The translations under genes and the position numbers were made by a program. Source: Saksenaea vasiformis B4078 (lineage: Eukaryota > Mucoromycota > Mucoromycetes > Mucorales > Saksenaeaceae). Taken from it: a DNA stretch of 64,000 nt. A model generated the notes under the pieces. The model saw only the letters and a list, made by a program, of their open reading frames with translations. It was not told the origin of the DNA and did no database searches. The DNA lies in the NCBI GenBank assembly GCA_000697055.1, contig JNDT01002043.1:1-64000 (forward strand). Reading direction: 5' to 3'. Of the stretch, positions 10,860 through 23,191 are shown in pieces (positions within the stretch are counted from its first letter, which is position 1; every line of letters starts with the position of its first letter).

Positions 10860-13800
10860 TTATTGCGACTCGTGGCGGCTGTAAACGTGTTTTCCCATGT
10901 CTTCCACATTTTCCATCTCAGTTGACGACTCCGTTTTCTCTCCAAGCTATTCGAACACGTTATTCAATAAGATATGTCCATAAGATGCTGTAAACTGCTT
11001 ACCTTGCGGTCTGTGGGATATGATTCATCTAACTCGAGGCATAGCCTACTGGGTCGTTTGGCTAGCTGACTGAACACCGGGCTAAGTTCGTAACAATTTT
11101 CAAACAAATTCTTTCGACAGAAGATATATAAACCGAGTCTGGCACGGGATACAGCCACGACCAGACGTCTCACGTCGCGGATATGACCGACAGATTTGGT
11201 GCGCACCAGAGATAGCAGAACATCTACATCCAGAATGAGACCTTATACTCTGTAATATTCCTAAACTTACAATCATTCTGTTGTCCCTGATACTGATCGA
11301 CGGTAGTCACGACGGCAGGCTTTCCAAACATTGGACTCCATCCGCATCTGCGTTCTAGAACGTCGTTGATCAGCGCCTTTTGACCATTATAGGTTGTCAA
11401 AATAGTAATCTTTTCTGCAGGATATCTAAAGCAATATTTCAGCTTCGTTTTCCCTTTTGAATAGCTTATTACCCCTGTAATCGCATGTACTGATAAGTTG
11501 CAACCACATATTCGGCTTCTCCCAGATTTTGGTAAAAGTACGGCACAGGCTCTGTCTCGCCCTTTCCTTGATACTTTCCGACATCCACCAATTGATAATC
11601 ATAAGTAAATCCAGCGTTGGCTTTTGTATACTCCTCTGCGGTAGAGATCACAGGCAGATCACCAAGTTGCTTGTAACGCCAGCTGTATAGGCTTGCAATC
11701 GATGACCTTGCACGGCCCTAAATACACGTAAGCGCTACTCGTGCTCACTAAAAGTACTTACTTGTGCATCAAGCTGTAAGGTTGGTACACCCAAGCGAAC
11801 AAATCGAGTGAACAAACTTTGCTCCATATTTCCATACTGCTGGAATGCCATGTTCTTTACTACTGGTGGCAGCTGGTGGTGATCGCCAATCAGAACGACA
11901 CGTTTCAATCGGCTCATCCCATCCTCTGGTTCCTGTAATAATAAGGGAATGAAGGTCTCAACTTCGAGAATTTGTGCGGCCTCTTCCATGACGATGTTGT
12001 CGTATTTGAAATTGAGGTCCACCAGTTCACGACGCTTAACATAACAATGATTCAGTCCTTGCGCAGTAAAAAAGAAACAAGCATATATAACTTACCTTGA
12101 GTGCAGCATGTGTACAGGTCATCGCAATGATTTTAGCTTCTTTCGTCAACATATAGTTAGCTCTGTCTGAACCATTTCGCAGCAGTTCGAATGCTCTAAT
12201 TTCCTCCAATTCGGCGAACATTTTCTCTAAATGACGGAAACATCCCTTCACAGCTTCCAATGCTTGTTCTGTGTCCATTTCTTCGGTAAATAGTGGCTGC
12301 GGTGCGTTGGAGAAGTACCATGCGAACGGGAAGTTGTCCCGAATCTCTTCCAATGTACCGTTCTCCACTTGTTTAATATATGGTTCCCATCTAGTCAACA
12401 CATGGTAATGGTAGAAGTAACCGGCTGTTTCGCAGGTAGCGCTATGTGCCCCAGCGATCCCTAAAGACTGTGCCAATCGTTCCACTTCCTGCAATAGTTC
12501 GAGACGTCGTTCCAGGAAGGACGCCACACGACCGTACTTGCTGAAGCTCAGCTCTGTGTTAAGCTCTTCTTCTCCGTGGCCAAGTCGAACGAGGTGGCGG
12601 GCATCAATATCTGTTAGAAACATGTCAGAGAGTTTGCCATAAATGACTTTGCTTACCTAAAGCCATGATCTTTTCAAAAATCTGGTTAAGCGCCTGATTG
12701 CTGTGGGTCACCACCAGCGTATGTTGGTTAGGGTTATTATGGTACAGATTGGCAATGATCTGCACAGCAACATCGGTTTTACCAGTACCAGGAGGGCCGA
12801 CCACCATGGTCAAACCATGATTCATTCCTGAACGAATTGCTTCCACTAGTAATCGAATGTCAGTATATCGCCTGTATAGATTCAACCATTTGTACAATCT
12901 CACCTTGAACTGGTGTAAAGCGCACACTGTTCTTCTTAGGGACGTCTTGAGGATATGGTCCCATGTTAGGAATCTTGTACGTTGACACCTCCAACGTCTC
13001 CTGTGCTTGAGATTTAGAAGATTCAGACTTCTTTGCCTTTTTCTTTGGCTTGGTGTTCTCCGTTGGTTCCTCCAATGTCCGGATAATATAAGGTGGTTCG
13101 ACAGGAGTATCAACACCAGCTTCCGTTTTAATGGTCTGGGCATTATATCAGCAAACAGTAACGTCATTAAATGCATACCTTTCCAGAGAAACTCTCCACG
13201 AGGTGATTCCAATCAAGGAATGTGTCGCGGAAGTTCATTTCTCGGATGCGATTAGGCATGTTCTTGTAATGAGCGCTTGCTGGATCGCTGTACCCCAAGA
13301 ACACCTTTTGTAACCAATCAGGTACGACAAGGTCGCTTTGCATCAGGTTGCGGATCGTCTCAAGGACAGCTTTTGAATTGTTTTCCTACATTAAATTTAG
13401 CGCCAATATACAACAGTTCAGATGTACCTGTGCCTTTCTTCTCACGAGAACGTTGAAAGTTTCATGCACATCTTCGCGTTCTTTCGTATGGTATTTCTCC
13501 ATATCAAGCTTATACAAAGTAAGCATTTGTTCACGCAACGGAGTTGTCACGTACCTTGTACTGGTTAGGATCCAATTCCACCCGAAGCGTACGAGAATAA
13601 CCAGACCATCTTTTGGCTTTCTCTTCAATTGTCGGTTTGCTTATCTCGTCAATCGGCCGACCTGATTGATCGTAGCTTATCAGTACACGATAAAGTAAGG
13701 TAGAACATACCATCGCTTCCGATTATATCTACAATTTCACACCCTCGAACAGACTTAATGCCATAATGGGCTCTAAAATCCTTGTCCTCTGTATATTGAT

Positions 13801-16053
13801 TTGTACTATCGTCATTTGCTTGGATAGTCAATAGGTACAAAACATCATGTTTGCGCAAATTATCCCATTCATTTCGAATAGAGTCTGTGTATCGTCCGAC
13901 GTTGTAGGTGATCTAAACCTTATAGCATTAATTGCCGACGCTTTGACAGGGTCAACACACTCACATCTGCCTTCACATAGGATGGCTTTTCCTCACCGAG
14001 ATTTGGTCTAGCGACGTCAACAACACTTAATCAAATGCGTTAATCCATGCACACGATATTATAACAGCAGTTCCCTCGTACCTTACACCCTCGATCGGGA
14101 TAGCCATTCTAGCCCATCCTGCAAATTCCGTTTTTCGGTCTGGATATGTCAAACGCGGTGCGAGTCTTTTAACGACATCTTCGATATCCTGTCGAATTTC
14201 GTAAGAACTTTCCAACCGGAAAAGTTTGAAATTCCTCAAGAGGTAGTCATGTATAGTCAAAAACTGCAAGTTCAATTTTGGCAGCGAAAGAGGACGATCA
14301 CCAGAATAAAACTGGGTCTGAACAAGTGCATCGCTGAATAGCATTTCCTGGAATATGATGTAAGTACCGCATCGCACGCTGTGTGAAGCATGTTTACCTC
14401 ATCGGGATACAGTGGCAAAGCATTAACCTTGTCGATTTGACTCTCCCTTTTTTCGTATTTTGCGATCAGGACTTCCAGCAAAAGCTGCTTTGCGTCAACG
14501 TTAGCCGCGATTTCATCCACTAACAATGAGCTACGAAGATCCACAGCGTCGCAAAGGCGTGTCAATTCCTCCAACGACAGCGGTTCAAAATGCCACAACA
14601 AATCGTCACGCTGTTCTATCGATGCCAAGTTGGCTAATGGCAGTTCGGGAAGTGATTCTTTGAAATCGCGGAAAGCAATTCTCTACAGAGTTGTTACGTT
14701 CATTTCTTTGTACCCGTTTAAGCAGCTGTACCTGTAACTTAATCAACTGCTCGCAGCATGCCTCGGTCATCTCCATATCTGTCAATGCCAAACCAGTCTG
14801 ATCATTGATCTCGAACTTGGCATAGAATGTCAATGTTTCCAATAATTGCTTCATCAATTCAACATCCTTGTGTTCGTGTTGCATAAATGGAGCAAGTTTA
14901 CAAAGTACAACAACATGGTGATCATCCAATAGCGTGTTAAAGAATCGGCGCGTAGGCAGTTGGGCTTCCATATCGATGAGAAACTCCAAAAATCGTTCAC
15001 AATACAGGACCAAATCTCCATCCACTACAGCGATCTTTAATCAAAGGCCACTTCTTCTTTGCTGCGTTCATTACCTTCTCCTTCTGATGGTATCTGATAG
15101 ATGATCTTTACAAATTCCTTCAGTAATGTGCTAAACCACTCTCTTTCAAATTGCATCTTCTCTTTCGTTGCTTCATCTGTTTAAAAAATTCATCAGTACC
15201 TACTTAACAAAACTTCTGTTCTTACCAGCAGCATCGAACTTTCGCTTATTGGAATTCCATAGTTTTCGTAATGGCACAAATTCATTAAAGATGTTTTCAC
15301 GCCTCGATTCCTTTGCTAACTGCGTCCAGATACCAATAGAAACTAATCTATATGAAAATGTCAAAAACGCGCAAAAGAGAAAAAGTATCTTACTTGAGGC
15401 ATTCTGTGCGGACCAACGGGTTTTCAAGACTTTGGAAACAGTGGATGAGAAACAATAAAATATGTCGTTGCAAATATAATGACAAGGTCTGTGAAACAGG
15501 AGGAATCGCAACCCGAATTACACGATCAAAAAATGCGCTGAATTTTCTGGGATCAGATGCAAACGCGTCTACGTGTATGCCAGCGTTATAATTCATCTCT
15601 CATGTTAACGGCGTTTAACATACCCCATGGAGATACACGCTGCCGAAATTTTTCGTTGACAACTACACAGATAGATAACACGTGGTTCAATGTTGCTTTT
15701 TCGCTGTCAAAGTGAGGCCAGAGGTACTAATAAAGCGTTAAAATCTTCGCTGCGTCCGTGAACGATGTTGACATGTAAGAACGATTAAAAACCTTTTCCA
15801 AATACTGAGTAAATTCCAACAACATGAGCTTTCGTGGATCATAATTGGAAGGCTCCAATTCTGACTTCACGATGTTTTCGACGACTTTAGGATCCCATTT
15901 CACTTTGGTGCTGTAATATTTTTCGGCAATCTTCGAGATAGAATCGGACTGGATATCCTCAATCGTCAGATTTCGCAGTTTGCTTGAGGGTGGCCCATGA
16001 GTTGCAGCCTCACTCGGTGAAGCATGAAGCGGCAACGTCGTTTTTTGGTACAT
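10860..16053 (-). CDS. AQR: Intron-binding spliceosomal helicase Aquarius (Cwf11-like)
   Basis: A long minus-strand gene in well over a dozen exons; I list the span only. The N-terminal armadillo-like part contains [51 protein letters not shown] and [19 protein letters not shown], all close to human Aquarius. The helicase core has motif [16 protein letters not shown], followed by [19 protein letters not shown]; motif [50 protein letters not shown]; and motif [21 protein letters not shown]. The protein is an SF1 helicase that contacts intron RNA near the branch point in the spliceosome. The start is probably [12 protein letters not shown] (16053); an in-frame ATG at 16107 is possible. The last exon starts after an intron at about 10931-10983 and ends with a TAA at 10860. 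No frameshift is needed, so I judge it intact. Confidence 0.9.
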
Positions 16054-16754
16054 GACAGAAAGCACACAGAGTCGCAGCGAAAAACTGTCACGCTGGTGCT
16101 TTCTCATACTTTTTTTACGTTCTTAGCGAGAGTTGATTTGCGCGGACTCTTAAGCAGGCCCCCTAACCAGAAGACTTGCACGACAGAAGATGTTCTAACG
16201 TGAAAGATAGAACCTTCGCGTCTCTTGCTTGATGCTAGGATTTTACTACATGACGCGCTGTTTTTCCTGGAAATTTTGTAGAAACAATTCGGAAAGCCAA
16301 ATCTATCCATGGCAACCTGCCAGCACTTTTTGGAGGTTTCCTTGCATACTTAATCGGTAGAGCTAACCGTAGATTAGATTTCAGTGCTGTATTTAGCGCT
16401 ATAGAGACTATCTATGTATTATCAATGCTGGAGCCCTTTATTGCGTATAATTGGTCTTCCAATTTGAATGGTATAAGGCTGATAAAATAATCGATCAGAA
16501 TTTTTTTTTTGGCTATGTGTTCATCTTCTATTGTCCTTTCAATCATTCGACGTGTTGAGGATGATCCGGCTAGGAACCATCATCATGACAGAAGCTAATA
16601 GGAATCTCGTCCCAACTAGGCGAACCCAATTTCTCTGAAATCAAGTAAAACTTCTGCCCTTATTTTTTGAGTCACAGGTGAGCCTGAACAGTTCAGAGGC
16701 CGCAGGGATTTGCTTCCGTGAATTTTTGGGACTTCACGATTTCATTCTTCCTTC
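16054..16754. other. Divergent promoter region, AQR / TAF13
   Basis: About 0.7 kb between two divergently transcribed core genes. It has a homopolymer T run near 16500 and no recognisable coding sequence. It presumably contains both promoters; no specific element can be assigned. Confidence 0.45.
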
Positions 16755-17243
16755 ATGAATGAGCCCAAAGAGCAACAGCGCGATGTTAAAGAACCCCGTG
16801 AACCAGGTACCGGACCTGGTAGACGAAAAACTGTTCGCAAAGGAATGTTTGCAAAAGATCGTAAGTTCGTACTATTTGTTGGTTGTTCGCATTAGCTAAT
16901 GTGTACTAGTGAAACTCCTCATGTACGGTTTTGGTGATGTTCAGAATCCTGCAGCAGATTCTATTGCAGTCATGGACGATCTTGTAATTGACTACATTAT
17001 GGAAATGGTAATTTGTACTTCACTTTTTTGCAACGCTTTGTCACTCATGGTATACAGTGTCAAAAAGCAAGCAAGGTAGCGGAGAACAGGGGTAAAGTAC
17101 GAGTGGAAGACTTCAAGTTTGCATTGCGTAAAGATCCGAAGAAACTTGCTCGTGTGGAAGAACTCCTCTTTATGAGTGAGGATATCCGTCGTGCAAAACA
17201 GTTGTTCGACGAAAAAGAAATGGAGCCTGGAGAAGAAGCATAG
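16755..17243 (+). CDS. TAF13: TFIID subunit TAF13
   Basis: Exons are 16755-16860, 16910-17007 and 17058-17243, 390 nt and 129 aa, all with GT-AG borders in phase. After a short charged N-terminus (MNEPKEQQRDVKEPREPG) comes the TAF13 histone fold: KGMFAKDLKLLMYGFGD, then ADSIAVMDDLVIDYIMEM, then a KVRVEDFKFALRKDPKKLAR helix and a DIRRAKQLFDEKE tail. The family is 120-170 aa, so the length is normal. TAF13 pairs with TAF11 in TFIID and helps load TBP. The gene converges on PEX2 with only 50 bp between stop codons, so the two mRNAs may overlap at their 3' ends. Confidence 0.93.
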
Positions 17244-17293
17244 TTGAAAACTGTTGTGTAACCGTCCTCGGCTGTATATTTTTTTTATTTCAT

Positions 17294-18674
17294 TTACTGT
17301 TTCTTTTCCTCTACCACATTTGCATCATCTTCTCCCTCTTCTATTACTTTCTCTACAAATTTCTCGATTCTTTCTACTCTCTCTCCACACCGAAGGCATG
17401 GCCACTCATCGCCAAATATGGATAATTTGCTTTGAATACAGTAGTAACAATACATGTGTCCACAATTGGTGTTATAAGGGTTATGGACAGTGTAATCTCG
17501 CACTTGTCCCAATGGCGTTGTCATTTCACTGTTAGCAGCGTTGTCATGGCATATGGCACATTGATTTTCTGGAAGCTGATCATAGCCTTTCGAAGAAAGT
17601 TGATACGATTTTGGAAGCAGCATTCGCGTCAATCTGAGTTTGAGTTTCTCAACATTGATCAATGGTACCAGGAACAGTAAGAACTCCTGCGTAGAAAACA
17701 GTTATATCCGGTAACACATTCAGAGGTCTGAGCTTACTGTAAATGCGTGCCAGACCAGCTGTCGATTTAAAAACTCAAAGCTGATCTGACGATTCATCGT
17801 TTTCTTCGCATACACCAACCGCATACCTAGCAATCGATCCACCAACGTCCGATATCTATTTTCATTATGAGGAGGCTGCGGAAATGAGATGAGGCGTTGA
17901 TCCTTACTTGCCGTTATAAAGAAAAACTAGGAAGTTGATTAATGAGAACGCTTTCCAATACTTTTCCCCTTTCTGTAATAGAACGTAAATATTATATCTC
18001 GTGTCGGACTAAAGCAACGTGGATTAATATCACCAATAAGAGGCTAACTGTTCTGTTACCTCGTCCAATTCACTCCAACCTCGGGCTGTTACGAATCTGT
18101 TTGCCCGACTCCAAGCATATTGCCCGCCTACTGTCAGCAACCCAAATATAATTTTCTGTGTTTTGGTCAAGGGTGCATCCTTGGCAATCGATTCCACTAC
18201 ACAGATGAATGAGAACCTTTTACTCTCCTTTATGCCATCATCGCATCCATGCTAAAACTTACACACTCCTCCATGTTTCCATTCGTTTCGGTATTTGAGA
18301 TTTTGAAGCTGGGCGCCATATGTCGCCGAGGAATCGTACACAGAAAGTTTAAATAGTACCAGGTTCAATATAGCAAGTAATTCCGGTTCAAATGACTCCT
18401 TCAATGTAGGCTGAACAAGACATGAGAAGACTGTTATAACTAGGGGCGATTATAGTACCTTAAACAAGGATAATGCATTCCAAAGTTGTTCTTTCAGAAT
18501 ATCAAAAAGCTCCGAATCAAGGATATCGGAATCCAGCTGGCTTACTCGCATCACTTTGAGCGACGACGTTCGCAAGGCAGCCATAGACTGGCGTACTTTT
18601 CGAAGGGCAGGTTGAATTTGTTTCCAGTCATTCCTCCATTCTGGTTGTGGTGGTTGCGATGGTGAGCGTAACAT
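17294..18674 (-). CDS. PEX2: Peroxisomal RING E3 ligase Pex2
   Basis: Exons are 18459-18674, 18263-18410, 18060-18196, 17908-17972, 17738-17855 and 17294-17686, 1077 nt and 358 aa, in phase throughout. Family features in order: RVSQLDSDILDSELFDILKE near residue 55; LKYRNEWKHGG; FLVFLYNGKYRTLVDRLLGM, interrupted by an intron; membrane helices; FLLFLVPLINVEKLKLRL; and a C-terminal RING with CAICHDN, then NCGHMYCYYCIQSKL and PCLRCGERV. Pex2, Pex10 and Pex12 form the retrotranslocation channel and ubiquitin ligase that recycles the import receptor Pex5. An in-frame ATG at 18704 could add ten residues; I prefer 18674 because the added part is unrelated to the family. Confidence 0.9.
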
Positions 18675-18959
18675 GAAGAGACAAAACGAGAGACACGATG
18701 ACAAACCGCTAAACTACTACTTTCACGTGCCGAAAGGCTGACTGTCCCCCACAGTTTTTAGGCCAGCGGAATAGAGCGAAGAACACAATCACGACCAAGA
18801 AGCCCGAATCGCGCGACTGGTCTTAAAAGATTGTCATATCAAGTCTAGAACATTTGACAAACAAGCATAGGAGTATGTTCAAGCAAACAGTGGTGTCTTT
18901 ATGCTATCATATACGTTAACAAGTTATGGGTACAAAATGTTAACGTACATAAAAGTATT

Positions 18960-19440
18960 ACTATCTTTTATATCAAGTGATATTTTTTGGCCGTTGCAAT
19001 TCTGGTGGACGTTGATTCTCGTTTTGCATCATATGGATGAAGGTCCTTCGAATGTTTTTTGCGCGTAACACATCACGATTCCAGCGGACACCGCAGATAC
19101 TGCACTTGAATACGGCGTGCAGGTCCGCACCGGCGCTACCGTGCTTATCTTTTTTTTTTCTTTTACCTTGCGCTACTCCCTTTGTCGACAGATTGCACAT
19201 ACTTGAGACGTCAAATATTCATCAACCATCACGGCTCGGGTCGTCAACTATATTATGGAGTTAAACCACGATAGTCCTTAGGCACATCGACTTGTCGCTG
19301 CTTTGCCAAATAATAAAGCGCGTTTCTTATGGTTCTTGCTGAAGAAGGAAGCTTTCCTTTCATCGAGGAATAGGCGGCACCATTTCCGAAAGCGATTATA
19401 ATTGGACGTTGTGATTCATCGACCTGGTCAAGGCTATTGA
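18960..19440 (-). pseudogene. Fanzor/TnpB-like nuclease relic (C-terminal part)
   Basis: Minus-strand frames from 19440 down read IIIAFGNGAAYSSMKGKLPS, then after stops and a frame change VMVDEYLTSQVCAICRQRE and a stop, then in another frame AVFKCSICGVRWNRDVLRAKN. Together these give the order of the OrfB zinc ribbon (CxxC ... CxxC) followed by the Asn-Arg-Asp of RuvC-III, as in TnpB and its eukaryotic Fanzor relatives. Several stops and at least one frameshift make it a relic, and the N-terminal and RuvC-I parts are absent. The VDEYxTSQVC block is nearly identical to one in the second relic at 37.6 kb, so both come from one family. A CACTA-type MITE lies 75 bp beyond its 5' end. Confidence 0.7.
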
Positions 19441-19514
19441 GGGGTCTCCATTTTTCTTTGGTTTTGGACCTTTTCTCTGATTGTTCATGCTTTGTTTTGC
19501 TTGCCTTTCGCTGG

Positions 19515-19651
19515 CACTATGGAAAATGGGGTTCCTGCTTGACTACTCTTAAGAGAAAAATAACCTATCAGGGTCCCGTACTACCTCAGTTCCTGATAGA
19601 CTATTTTTTGTTAAGGAAAAATAGTCAAGCAGGAACCCATTTTCCACAGTG
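19515..19651. mobile_element. 137-bp MITE, CACTA-type
   Basis: The left end CACTATGGAAAATGGG and the inverted right end CACTGTGGAAAATGGG begin terminal inverted repeats of about 30 bp with one mismatch and one single-base gap. The trinucleotide TGG stands directly outside both ends (19512-19514 and 19652-19654), a 3-bp target duplication as expected of CACTA/EnSpm elements. The core contains a second, weaker inverted repeat (CCTATCAGG / CCTGATAG), so the whole element could fold into one hairpin. It has no coding capacity. Confidence 0.8.
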
Positions 19652-19654
19652 TGG

Positions 19655-20690
19655 TACTTATTACTCCCAGATAGGAGTCACTTCGCAATTCCTGTTGTAC
19701 CCTTCTGCTTTTGGATATATAGATATAAATCAAGATGTTCCATTTGAAGTAGACAAGTTTATTCATTATCCTATTGAAGTAGTTCCTTTGCATCTAATTA
19801 GTTAGACAGTCTGAAATCTTGTTTCTATTCTCCAATCGTTGAAAATATTTACTGTCGAAAACGTTTGTGGAACAGTACAAGTCAATCGTACGCTCTTCCA
19901 ATAGAACGTTAGTCGCCTAAAGCGCCTATTGAATGTCTCCTAGTGCAATACTTCCGCACAGACACTGCGTATATCACCTGTCAGCGCTTTGCATACCTGC
20001 TCCATTGGGAACATGGTATAGCTCGACAGCTATTCTAGAACTTGGTCGTCCCAATCAACTACTAGTGCCAAATCGGGTACCTGACCCGCTCAATGTACAA
20101 CTAATGATATCGTATCGCGCATACTTTGTTCGCACGAATATTCTATTCATAATGCTTTGCAGCGTGGGAAGATGTAACGATCCAATCATAGTGCATCTGA
20201 ATACTGACATTTGAAGAACAAAGCATCCAAGTCACTCCTTTCGGCAGTCAAGTTCTCGGTTGCATATATATCTATGTTTTGCATCATGGGTCCCAAAACC
20301 CTACTCGTACGTGCCTTTAAAATACGAACCATTTTGGGCGATCCGACAGGATACTGAAATGCCATCACTAAAGCACCTTGATGCGCAGATGGTATTCTTG
20401 TTTTAATAGAAAATCTTGCCTATCTCGAGTTGTTTTACTGCTTCGATGGGATATTGAGGAACCATTACTGATGCACCTCACTGCACGGCCCTGGTTATCT
20501 AAGTGCTAATTATTCCTTGGATTAAAGAAGGTGAGCTATTTTCCCGCGCAAAATGTGTTCGGCTCGAGCGTAAGACGACATTTAGTTGACACAAGCGTTT
20601 ATTCAACGTGATTATTTCCAAAAGTTTTCGCTTTAAGTAAGAAAACAATATTACACCATGATTGGTATCATAAAAACGTACAAATTGTCA
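19655..20690. other. Unassigned DNA beside the Fanzor relic
   Basis: Short frames occur on both strands (for example 19933-20214, +) but none shows a domain. This could be older transposon-derived sequence. No repeat ends were found. Confidence 0.4.
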
Positions 20691-23191
20691 TTATAAACCA
20701 TCCAAACCTAGAGAGACGCCCAGTGATATGCCAAAGGAGAGACGTGGTAGTCTCGGTGGATCGGAATTGTTCGGGGTAAGTTGTAGCGTCCTTTGTTGTG
20801 TTTGGTCGGAGCAGCGTCGCTGCTTGGGTATAGGAGGCAGAGGATCCAGTGTCTCGTCGTCGCTGTCATCAACATATAGCTAGAAAAAACAGATAAGTAA
20901 AACTTCATGCTAGACAAAATGAATTTCTTTCTTTACCTTGGTAAGCCTTTTTGTGGGTTCGTGGGGCTGCTTCTGTCTTGGTCGCAACAAAACGGGAGAT
21001 GAAGGTTTAGGTGCTATCGGTATGGGGGGAAGTTTGGCGTGCAAATAGTGTTTCTTGATTGCTAGATCATCATCATGCTGCTTGGTGCTGTTATCACGCA
21101 TTAATTCGGAGTCGGAATCAGGCAGCGATGAGTCGCGTGGGCGTGCTGTTTCATTTTTCAATGAGGACACGTTGGAGAGGCCTAGTTGCCGACGTAGCGC
21201 GGCGCTAGTACGCGGAGTGAGGACAGTAGAAGATGCAATTGTTGCAAGTGCAGGTGAGGCAACCGCGGGTGTAAGAATAAACGATTCTTCCACTAAGGTT
21301 GTCTGAGTTGTATCCTCCTGAGGTTGTAACGGGACCTCCGAAGGTAGTCCTGGTGCTGCATTCATCACAGGCGACTCTGGCCTTGACTGAAGGGTGACGC
21401 GACTAATGTTAGCAGATGATCCTGTAGCAGAGGAACTCAAGCTTGGCGCGCTTTTACTGGATAAAGATGTATCTGAATAGATCGATTCTGCATCACAATC
21501 ATCGTCCTCTTCCTCGTCCTCCTCGGCTGGGTTTGGATCTTCCGCCCACATCATGCGGGACCCTGACTGTTCAGTATTTTGAATGACTGGAGGGAATGGT
21601 TTCTTCTTAGTTTGCTGTTTTACAGGCTGCTGCTTTTTATCGAGTTGTTGCTGATGCCGTTGTTGCTGATGAGTTGATTTTATCCATGTCTTTTCATAGG
21701 GGGGAAGTGCGTCGGAGCTCGCATTACTGTCTGGTTTGGTTTTAGATGGGTTCTTTGACGGTGATTTCGTCGCATGTAAAGGTCGGATAGCGTTAGCAAG
21801 TTCGACGTCAATAGGCGGTAACTTTTTTCGTCGTGTACGTCCTTTGCTAGGAGTTGTTGTCCTTGGTCGTTCTTCAAGTGCTACATTAGGCTCCTCGGAT
21901 GCGCTACACAAGTCAAAGGCGGACGCAAATTTCTTCATGGTCCTTCCGACGATATCCGGTGACAGTTTTCCAGCAGCAGCCAGTTCGATACTCGATGCAC
22001 TGACGTGAATGCCTGTCTTATTGTCAAACCGAGCGGGGGGAACGCTTTGATCTCTTATGACGCTGTAGTTAGTTCCTGATATCAGACTTTCTTCATCGGG
22101 AGTTGATCCCTGGACGAGTGACTCTGGGATAGGGAGGACATCAATTCGTGGCGATGTCTCAAAAGGATAGGGAGCGGTTTTGCCTACGGCTATGGGTGTG
22201 GATGCGATGGTGATGGGGATTTTTACCCGAACGGTTTCGAATCTGTGTTCGAATTGGAAGGCGACTTCAACCAGATGATTGATAGATACTAAGGGTGATT
22301 CAAGACTATAGGATAAGTTAGGATGCAGCTTGTGTTTGATAACAATAGGCTGCTGCCAGACCGAAGATTTGGAGGTGTCAACGCGATGTATAAAAGCAGG
22401 AACGGTTCTTTTGACATATTTTACTTGATTCCGCTGCTTTCCCTTTGTGGAGGCGATCTGCATGTTGACATCGGATTTAGAGACAGATTGACACCTAACA
22501 AAGTTGATTAATTTAATTGACTTTTTAACACTCCTCCGTGTGGCAAAATTTACCTGTACAGCTCAATTTGGACTAACTGTGTTCGAATACCCCGAACGGG
22601 TTTTTGATCGGCAATGCACAAATATTGGATCGCCAAGGGGAGTGCATCCTGCTCGAGACAAATGATCTGCGGAGCATTGATCTGGCAGTGGAACTTTCCT
22701 GGTACAGTGTCTTGATATAATTTGGTTTTTATCAATGGCGAGAGTGCCCGGCTTGGTAACAAATGTCGCCGCAATACAATCGGGAACTCGGTCGTCAATG
22801 TTTTGCCTAGTCCGACGGTAATACATAATTCGACTTTGTAATGTATACTCGCCCGCTTGATTAAAACGGTTTGAGGAAAGAGGTTGGGAATATCGATGTC
22901 CCATGGGATAACGTGTTCGCCTGCTGGTAGTGTTTTTTTGCCGTAGATCTGTCGCTTAACCTTTGGAAGTAATGGTGTGTGGATATCGACAGCGTTCACC
23001 GTTTTATAACAGACGCGACTGAAACCTTTGAATTTGACTGTCAAGCTGCGTATTTTGGTTGGCCTGGTGAGGGTGAAACGTGCATGGCCGCCCAGTACCT
23101 GGACGTCTGTCGATGTCTGCGCGATGGGACCTAGGAAATCGAGGTAACTCTCGCGAGGCTCGATTTCAATGGAATGGAAACCATCCTTCAT
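20691..23191 (-). CDS. Alpha-arrestin / arrestin-related trafficking adaptor
   Basis: Exons are 22554-23191, 20937-22494 and 20691-20879, 2385 nt and 794 aa. The first exon holds an arrestin-N beta-sandwich: GHARFTLTRPTKIRSLTVKF, then KFKGFSRVCYKT and LPAGEHVIPWDIDIPNLFPQ. The arrestin-C part follows across the first intron (IKHKLHPNLSYSLESPLVSI, HLVEVAFQFEHRFETVRVKI). The rest is low complexity: Ser/Thr-rich, a Gln/His run, an acidic Glu-Asp run and Pro-rich segments. An LPPY at residues 476-479 fits the LPxY motif that recruits Rsp5/Nedd4-type ubiquitin ligases. Such proteins select plasma-membrane transporters for ubiquitination and endocytosis. Start chosen at MKDGFHSIEIEP; the frame extends upstream but is not arrestin-like. 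Confidence 0.85.
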
